From positions 1 through 53,020 of the forward strand of contig JAAVTG010000389.1 of the NCBI GenBank assembly GCA_011947345.1: DNA of 53,020 nt, given 5' to 3'. Positions 46,753 to 53,020 of this stretch are shown in pieces; position 1 is the stretch's first letter, and each line of letters begins with the position of its first letter. This DNA comes from Phytophthora quininea. Taxonomy: Eukaryota > Oomycota > Peronosporomycetes > Peronosporales > Peronosporaceae. The notes under the pieces are model-generated. The model searched no databases, was not told the DNA's origin, and saw only the letters and a program-made list of their open reading frames with translations. A program made the position numbers and the translations under genes.

Positions 46753-49606
46753 CTACTGCTTGCTGTCGGCAGCAACTTGGTATCGAGCTAGGAAGCTTGG
46801 TCTTGCCACGACGAACGAAGTGATCCTGCCGCTGTTGGCCACCGACTGCTGGACAGGCTCCTTGGGGCGAATGAGCTTCGGCAGCAGCATCAACGACATG
46901 ATGAGCACCGTGCAGAGCAATAATACGCCGGCGAAAAAGACCGTATACGTGACGGCCGGCAGCTCCACGAGATACGACAGCGGCAGCATGACAACGCTGA
47001 AAACCACCAAGACCAGGGCCGAGCCGAAGATCCAATGCGCTTCCTGGAAGTTCTCCGACACGTTGCGGATCTGGAACGACAAGTACAGCCCTGCGCCCAG
47101 CAAGATGGCCTTCCAAAACAGTAGCAGAGCCGTGAAGGTGGAGCTGGAGCTCTTGCATTGACTTTCGCCCGCAACGCCACGGAACTCCGTGGAGATTTTC
47201 AACACAGTTATCGGTACCGGATAGTCCTCGATGAACCAGTAGGCGAAGAAGAGCAAGTCCCCGACGTAGAACGCGGCGAAGAGCTGGAGGATTTTGTCCC
47301 GCGTCATCTTGACGTGCTTGAGGGTGTTCCGTGTCAGGATCCGATAGACCCGCAGACACTTTAACATGAGAGCACTGAAGGTGGTGGTGAATCCTGTAGA
47401 GACCAACATCGGACGAAGACCGCAGAGCGCACTGGTTGGTTTGCCTGAATACGCGATCGCAGCGCCGCAGATGAACAATCCACCGATCAACATCAACGCC
47501 AGCATTTCTGGCTGCGACGCTCGGAAGACTGGCGTCTCTCGCTGTAGATACACCACGCCAATTGCTGCGAGTAGCAGAAGCGCTACAAGCACGGAGAACG
47601 TGACGATCAACGAGAAGAACGGGGACGACGTTGGGAGGTATTCGCAGTGGATCTGGACGGGGTCTGGCAAGCTCCATCCGTGTTCGCACTCCACCGAGAG
47701 CGACTTGTTGCATGGTTGAGGCAGCAGCCAGAAGTAGTTGACGGTGCGGTGACCACTGGAGTCGCAGTCGGAAATGTTATAGCGGAAGAAACTCGGATCG
47801 CACGCTGGCTTTGAGTCGACCCAACTGCGCCAAGTGGGCGCGTTCTTGTCAATCCAATCGCACGTTCGGCTGGTGATCAAAGTACTAGGCAACTGGACTA
47901 AACCTCCGTCGCAGTTGTATGGCAGTGACTCGTTTGCGGGGTTTGGAACTACCCACTTGAACTCGATCTGGCGAGTGTTGGAGTCGTTGCTGCAGCCCGT
48001 CAAGTCGTAGGTCACGTGGGTATCAATCGAACAAAGTGGCAGCCGGTCGATCCACGTGCTCCACTCGCTGTAGTTTGACCTGATCCAGTTGCAAGCAGCT
48101 CGGAAGTGCGGGTCTGTTTCGTTGGGATCTTGCACTGCAAAATTGTACTCTGCCAGCAAATTGGTGATAGCGATGTCCGAGATGGAGAGCTTCGAGAGCA
48201 GCGATCCGATGGGCAGGTCCTCAATCAGCAGTGCTGCGTACTTCATGAGTTGCGACTGCGGATAGTCCATGTCCACAGGATTGTTGGTAGGGCCACCATA
48301 GCCATTTTCCCCGTACTGCCCTGTTGCTTGCAGCACACGTTTCGGATCTGAGCGTGGAAGGAAGACCCGATCAAACAGTCCTGCATACTTGACGTGAAAC
48401 AAATCCGGTTCAAAGTGGTAGAAAAGCACCGACGTTCCTTTCTGCTGGGCGTCCAAGACGTAGTTCGTCATGCCTGCGTCTCCAAGAAAGCAAAAGTACG
48501 CAGGGATATCCAGGTTTGACAAGACGGCTTGGAAGTATCCTTGATCGTAGGTAGGCTCCATCAACACCATCACAAGACACTCCCTCCAGCTTTCTCTCGA
48601 AGCGTGCAGGCGTACGAACGGGAGCAGTGGTCCTGGCAGCCCAAGAAGCCGTCTCGACAGTAAGTTTCCGGCGGAGGGAAATACCCAGAGCTGTTTCGGA
48701 AGGTGTTGGCGCTGAGAGCGTGGATAAGGTCGTCTCTCGAGCGATATTGCATCCAGTACAAAGGGAAGAGCGGCGATGACTTAGCAGCTCCATCTAGCAC
48801 GAAATTATGGGACGTATATGCTCCAGAAATGCCAGCGTAACCTGCACTCCCAGCGATATAGCTCTCGTTCGCGTATTCCTGCAGAGCCATCAGACTGGAG
48901 GACCAAACCTCGACGTTCACGTGTGTTGGAGAACAAATACCGGAGCCGACCGACGACATCCGCTGAGTGATTTTCGAGGTCGCGCCTCCTTGTAGATTGA
49001 GACTTCGTATCCGATCTAGCAGCAAGACAAACATCGGCATTGAGCCAACGCTGGCAGAAGATGTTCGAGCGACACGTACAACTTCCTGGGCGACGATGGC
49101 CAGTACCAGCGTGGACAAGACATTTGAGTCCCAACCGCCAGTATCCAAGACTAGGGAGCCATTTGCTCGACCATGGCTCGTGTCAGTTGCCCCCACGCCG
49201 TACAAAACTTCGCCGTTTGGCACACAGCCGTCCGAGTAAGCAGCTGTCGACGCTGTTCGCGAGTCATTGACCTGAATTGCACGGTTGAGATGGTCAACTA
49301 CTTTGTCGTTCCGTTTGAGGCAACATGACGAACCTGGAATCGTGCTGCACTACGTGCAGGTTGTAGAAATGGATGCACAAGACGACCAGTGGAGTCTCGC
49401 GTTTCGCTGGAAATGTGCAGCTCCGCTTCCATTTGAGTCACCCATTCTGCAGTCAAACATGTGCCCAGTCGGCGATTGAGCGGTGGAGTTGAGCCAGCAT
49501 CAGAGTGGAGGATAAGTATGACGAAAACGACCGCAAGCAGCCGCAACAGGGTGAATGTAAAGGACCCTGAATACGTCCGAGGATGACCACGACATGGAAT
49601 TGGCAT
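46753..49606 (-). CDS. Class C (GABA-B-like) GPCR with bacterial-type ligand domain, about 951 aa
   Basis: The N-terminus (start 49606) has a hydrophobic signal segment, TLLRLLAVVFVILILHSDAG. Residues about 60-500 form an extracellular domain resembling a glycine-betaine-type (OpuAC-like) periplasmic binding protein. Residues about 505-655 hold two tandem Cys-rich modules. Seven membrane helices follow from about 658 (SLIVTFSVLVALLLLAAIGV) to 915 (VLLLCTVLIMSLMLL). The class C pattern is clear in the loop ETPVFRASQPEMLALMLIGG and the helix-3 end LRVYRIL. It would sense a small extracellular ligand at the plasma membrane and signal to G proteins. Two one-base joins are needed: A at about 49310 and G at about 48585. 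With both added, the length is a multiple of three. Several N-glycosylation sequons (NES, NYS, NDS) fit an extracellular location. Confidence 0.88.
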
Positions 49607-49800
49607 GGTGTGCTGAGATGCAGTCGCCGTGGAGCGAGCAATAAGGACCTAAATTGGTCGGCGAACGTCCGTTGAAAAGTCGGATACGTTTTTAGCCAAG
49701 TGATGAAGCTTGAGAGTCGTCAGCCAACAGAGCTTAATGACACTAATGTACCTCACTGAAAAACAAGTGATAAAGCTTTGCTCTATGTGGGTCTAGCCGC

Positions 49801-50941
49801 TTATGGATGCACCTGAGCCTTGCCATTCGTAGGTTTGTAGTGCTCGAACGTGTGGTAGCCCTTTTCGCCCATGCTGGCATCCCAAAAGTACTTGTAGTCC
49901 GGCACGGGGTTGATCGGCCAGTCGTTCTGGAAACGCTCGGCCAGGTCCGGGTTCGACATGAACAGCCGAGCAAAGCCGACGAAATCGGCGGCACCGCTGC
50001 GGATGACCCCTCGGCCGTGTCGCGCGTGTAGCTGTTGTTGGCCATGACGTTTCCCTTGAAGGCCTTCTTGGCGTCGAAGCAGGACAGCGTGCAGCTCTCG
50101 GTCGAGTAGCCGAATCCAAAGCCGTCCAGCATGGCCAGATAGGCCAATCCATACTCTGACAGACGCTCGAAGGCGTACGTGAACATCTCGTTGTTGTCAG
50201 AGCTGCCCATGCCGCCGAAGACGCCGTTCGGGGACAGACGCACACCGATGCGGCCTGCAGGATACACGGTCTTCAACGCCTCGACGATCTCATCGAGGAA
50301 CCGGTAGCGGTTCTCGAACGAGCCGCCATACTTGTCCGTGCGCTGGTTCGTGGACGACTGCATGAACTGGTCCACCAGGTAGCCGTTGGCACCGTGCACC
50401 TCGACGCCGTCAAAGCCGGCGCGCTTGGCTCGGATAGCGCACTGACGGTACATCTCGACCACCTCCGGGATCTCTTCAGTCTTCAAGGCGCGAGCCTTCT
50501 CGAACCCCACACGCTCACCCTTGGCGTTGCGTGTGGTGCCGCCTTCATACTGAGTAGCTGACGCCGAGACGACCTGGTCGTCCGGGTGGAAGGACGGGTG
50601 CGACTGACGTCCCATGTGCCACAACTGCAGGAAAATCTTGGTACCCTTGGCGTGCACGCGGTCCACCAACTCCTTCCACTTCTTCTCGTGCGCATCCGTG
50701 AACAGCGCGGGGGCTCCATACCAACCGAATCCTTGCTCCGAAATGCCGCAGCCCTCGGTGATGAGCAGTCCAGCACCGGCACGCTGCTCGTAGTAGACCA
50801 TGTTGCGTTCCAGCAGCTCGTGCGTCTCCGGGTCTGAGCGTGCTCGGGTGGTGGGGCCGTACACGATGCGGTTCTTGATCTCAAGCCCTCGCTCAGCTTG
50901 AGCGGAGTGAAGAGCTTGTAATCGGCCGTGACAGAGGACAT
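49801..50941 (-). CDS. Old-yellow-enzyme family ene-reductase, copy D (about 380 aa)
   Basis: Starts MSSVTADYKLFTPLKLSEGL at 50941. A G run at about 50886 is one base short, after which the frame continues EIKNRIVYGPTTRARSD. The landmarks FLQLWHMGRQSHP, VEVHGANGYLVDQF and QRTDKYGGSFENRYRF follow. At about 50009 the same GAG-GGG-TCA step is needed as in copies A and C; the shifted frame ends at 49801 after DFVGFARLFMSNPDLAERF and a slightly longer tail. It is the most diverged of the four copies and lies 6 kb from the B/C pair, separated by the ankyrin and GPCR genes. Adding two bases gives a multiple of three. Confidence 0.86.
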
Positions 50942-51130
50942 TTTGGATCAGTGGCGGTGGTGGGGAATGAGTCGCTTGATTGGGACTTGTCGGATTGAGA
51001 AATGAACCGAGCTGCAGCTCGCAAGCTGCGAAAGGCGTGCCACTGCATTCCTGTAGGTGTGACAGACTGAATGGGAGCTCTTTTCGATGAGCTAGCGTAG
51101 CAGTTGACGCAATGGCTTTCGCTTTTCACG

Positions 51131-52143
51131 TCACCGGAGCCGTTTACTAAAGCAATGGACATTCAGATGGTGATGACCACTGAAATGATGACCACAAAAA
51201 GGGGGATGCGGTGTCTCATGACGCGGGCAAACTTTGCTGCTCATAATGAGTCCACTGCATTGAGGTAGCTCCAGTTTGCTCGGTCGACGGTGCTTGATCT
51301 CCTGAGTCGATGGCGCTAGGGTAGGCTGCATCGTCGGGCTATCCGCAGACGGAGTTCGTGTTTTCTCGGTCGTCGAAGAAGTCTGTGGGCGACTGGACCG
51401 TGGATGGCGACGCTGAAGACCCAGGCGACTGCGTTTGCGTTGTTGACCCACCACTTCCAGAGAGCGGGACGCAGTTAAGTATTCAAATTCATACGGCATT
51501 TCAATTGTTGGCCGATGCATCATAGCGCTTCCAGCTCGGATTGAAGTATCGTAGCTCTGTCACTGCTTGTTCTGGAATACCAGCCAGTAGATCGTCATAG
51601 TGCACTTGCCGGTGCAAGATGAATAGTCCACGGGCATGTCGAATGCTTGATTCGAACCGACGGCGCCACCGGGAATTCGTTCTCATAGTCGTCGCTCTGG
51701 AGAACCAATTTGTCGTCAAAGTAGATCTCGCAAGGCCCCTATGCAAACGCAGCGCTTGAGAATTTGAAATAAACCGCGAAGTTGTTGAACTAGTACTGTG
51801 TGTGTAAACCCGCCACCTTCGTTGCCCTTCCACTTCGCCTTCCCGTCCGATGGAATCGGCTGCGCGTCTCCATCCGCGACTGTGTTGCCACAAACGTTGC
51901 TGCCGACCATGTCCAGAATGATGTCCTAGACACCCATGCCTTCTCCTTGTCCATGGTCTTGAATTTGCCCACTTGGCCGCCTCCGGATCTAATGCCCCAG
52001 TAGTTGACGTTGGTAATCCAGTTTACGTTGGGCGATCCTCCTTTCCACGTCGGCTTCGGCTCCTTGAGGTAGCCGTGGGCGTCGGCATAGCGATCAAGGC
52101 CTGCCGAAATGACGGCCGATAGGAAAGCGGCTCCTGCGAGCAT
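51131..52143 (-). pseudogene. AA17-type lytic polysaccharide monooxygenase, broken
   Basis: The start MLAGAAFLSAVISAG at 52143 is a secretion signal; cleavage before HGYLKEPKPTWKGGSPNVNW would expose an N-terminal His, as the copper histidine brace of LPMOs requires. Further matches are GSNVCGNTVADGD, CEIYFDDKLVLQ and MPVDYSSCTGKCTMTIYWL, consistent with the oomycete AA17 family, secreted copper enzymes that cut pectin. After the domain comes a Ser/Thr/Pro-rich tail (SSRPQTSSTTEKTRTPSADS), disordered-looking. Unlike its neighbours it has three in-frame stops (TAG near 51928, TAG near 51740, TGA near 51560, the last at an expected Trp) as well as frame changes. This looks like real loss of function. 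Family assignment is by motif only. Confidence 0.65.
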
Positions 52144-53020
52144 TGCGATGTTGAGCGTCCGGTGACGTGGAGCTGGCGAATTCGAAAGTGAGACTGTCGG
52201 ACAAGATGTATAGGAAGCTATTCGGACACCAAATCCCGTTCTCACAAATTGCCACAATCCGCCCGTCCTAAAGCAATTGCTGAAAGAGTTTACGCAGAAT
52301 CGTGGTATTGCATACAATGGCCAGGTCCCCACCGAGAACTAAAGCCTTACGCATCCAGCCGTCCAGCGGGTAGATTTGCAGGCACATCCAATGGGTTATC
52401 GGCGATAACAGTGTGTCGTCGACAGATCCGATGTTACCTATAAGGCTTACTCATGAAGCACGATCTTAAAACCTTTAAGAGAGAAATTGCAAATTTCTCT
52501 TCATTAGCTGGGGGAAGTTTGGCGGCTTAAGAGAGAGAGAGATCTGCTAGGAAGTGAAAGCAAGATCAATATATTGAAAGATGGCAATCCATTTGGCAAA
52601 CACAGTAAAATCCGCCAAATACTCGCGCTACAAACCCTGCAGCTAAATAGTTTGGGGATCACGCTGAGGCAAATAGCGTTTTGAATCGGTGGTTCACCAA
52701 CCAAACTTCACCTTTCCAGTCTTGCTGTACACTTTTCAAGTTCCTGCCGTAATTAATTTGTCATCGACAACCGCATTAATAAACTGTTGGTGCTCGCTTT
52801 CAGCTGGCGTAATTTGTTCAGTGGGTCCTGCTGCTTCGGCGCCACTAGGTCGCACAATGTCGTTGTACGAGCTTTCATTAGTTGGTCCGACAAAGCGGGA
52901 GATTGTTCTGTTACATGTAGTTTGAGTCAGCAGATATTCCTCCTTTATTGAGGTTTTCGATCGCTTTGATAGCAGCAACTGCTTCTTTGCGGCTTAACTG
53001 CGAAAACATCAATGGTAATG
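52144..53020. other. Right-hand end: no supported gene
   Basis: Beyond the promoter of the AA17-like gene there is no convincing coding region. A plus-strand ORF (52689-52925, 78 codons) and an overlapping minus-strand one (52736-52978, 80 codons) compete and neither is recognised. A short hairpin lies at 52480-52500. Confidence 0.5.
52480..52500. repeat. Short inverted repeat (hairpin)
   Basis: AGAGAAATT and AATTTCTCT pair across two or three bases. It stands in an AT-rich stretch. It is not followed by a T run on either strand, so it is not a convincing terminator. Confidence 0.5.

Noticed and set aside
46580..47713. 377-codon minus-strand ORF within the GPCR region
   Set aside because: It is a shadow in another frame of the GPCR membrane domain; its translation has no domain and is rich in Arg and Ser.

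Overview
The window looks like a Phytophthora-type oomycete genome, in a repeat-rich part. The evidence is gene content: secreted AA17-like oxidative pectinase, a class C GPCR with a bacterial-type ligand domain, a cluster of old-yellow-enzyme (OYE) flavoproteins, oomycete-style ankyrin proteins, short GT-AG introns, and Gypsy and Copia retroelements. Nothing is prokaryotic; I saw no tRNA, rRNA or CRISPR.

Layout. (1) 1-10325: most of a Gypsy LTR retrotransposon on the minus strand (LTR at 9921-10325, gag, protease, RT/RNase H, integrase with a chromodomain-like tail). A plus-strand ORF lies beyond the integrase and runs off the left edge. (2) 10968-31274: a very large inverted repeat. Two arms of about 8.2 kb (net of one insertion) are almost identical and face each other across a 3.04 kb unique spacer. 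Each arm carries a copy of an unrecognised four-exon gene (copies L and R), a Copia relic and a decayed ORF. The right arm alone carries a 934 bp solo LTR with a 4 bp target duplication. (3) 32008-34657: a third, diverged copy (P) of the same gene. (4) 34658-38848: gene-poor. (5) 38849-43395: OYE copies A, B and C; B and C are mirror images in a second inverted repeat (arms 1.75 kb, spacer 232 bp) and are divergently transcribed. (6) 43865-52143: a SWEET-like relic, an ankyrin-repeat protein, a class C GPCR, OYE copy D and a broken AA17-like gene, all on the minus strand.

Two themes stand out. First, the region has expanded by inverted duplication at two scales, each time making mirror-image gene pairs with a related copy nearby. 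Second, almost every long gene has apparent frameshifts, and nearly all that I worked through are one base missing from a homopolymer, in otherwise stop-free frames. That pattern suggests base-calling errors in long-read sequence more than real decay. The AA17-like gene and the Gypsy element differ: they carry true in-frame stops.

The genes do not form an operon. The likely common thread is lineage-specific expansion of families for surface sensing (GPCR), redox detoxification (OYE) and plant cell-wall attack (AA17). Functional statements rest on motif recognition by eye, with no database search.
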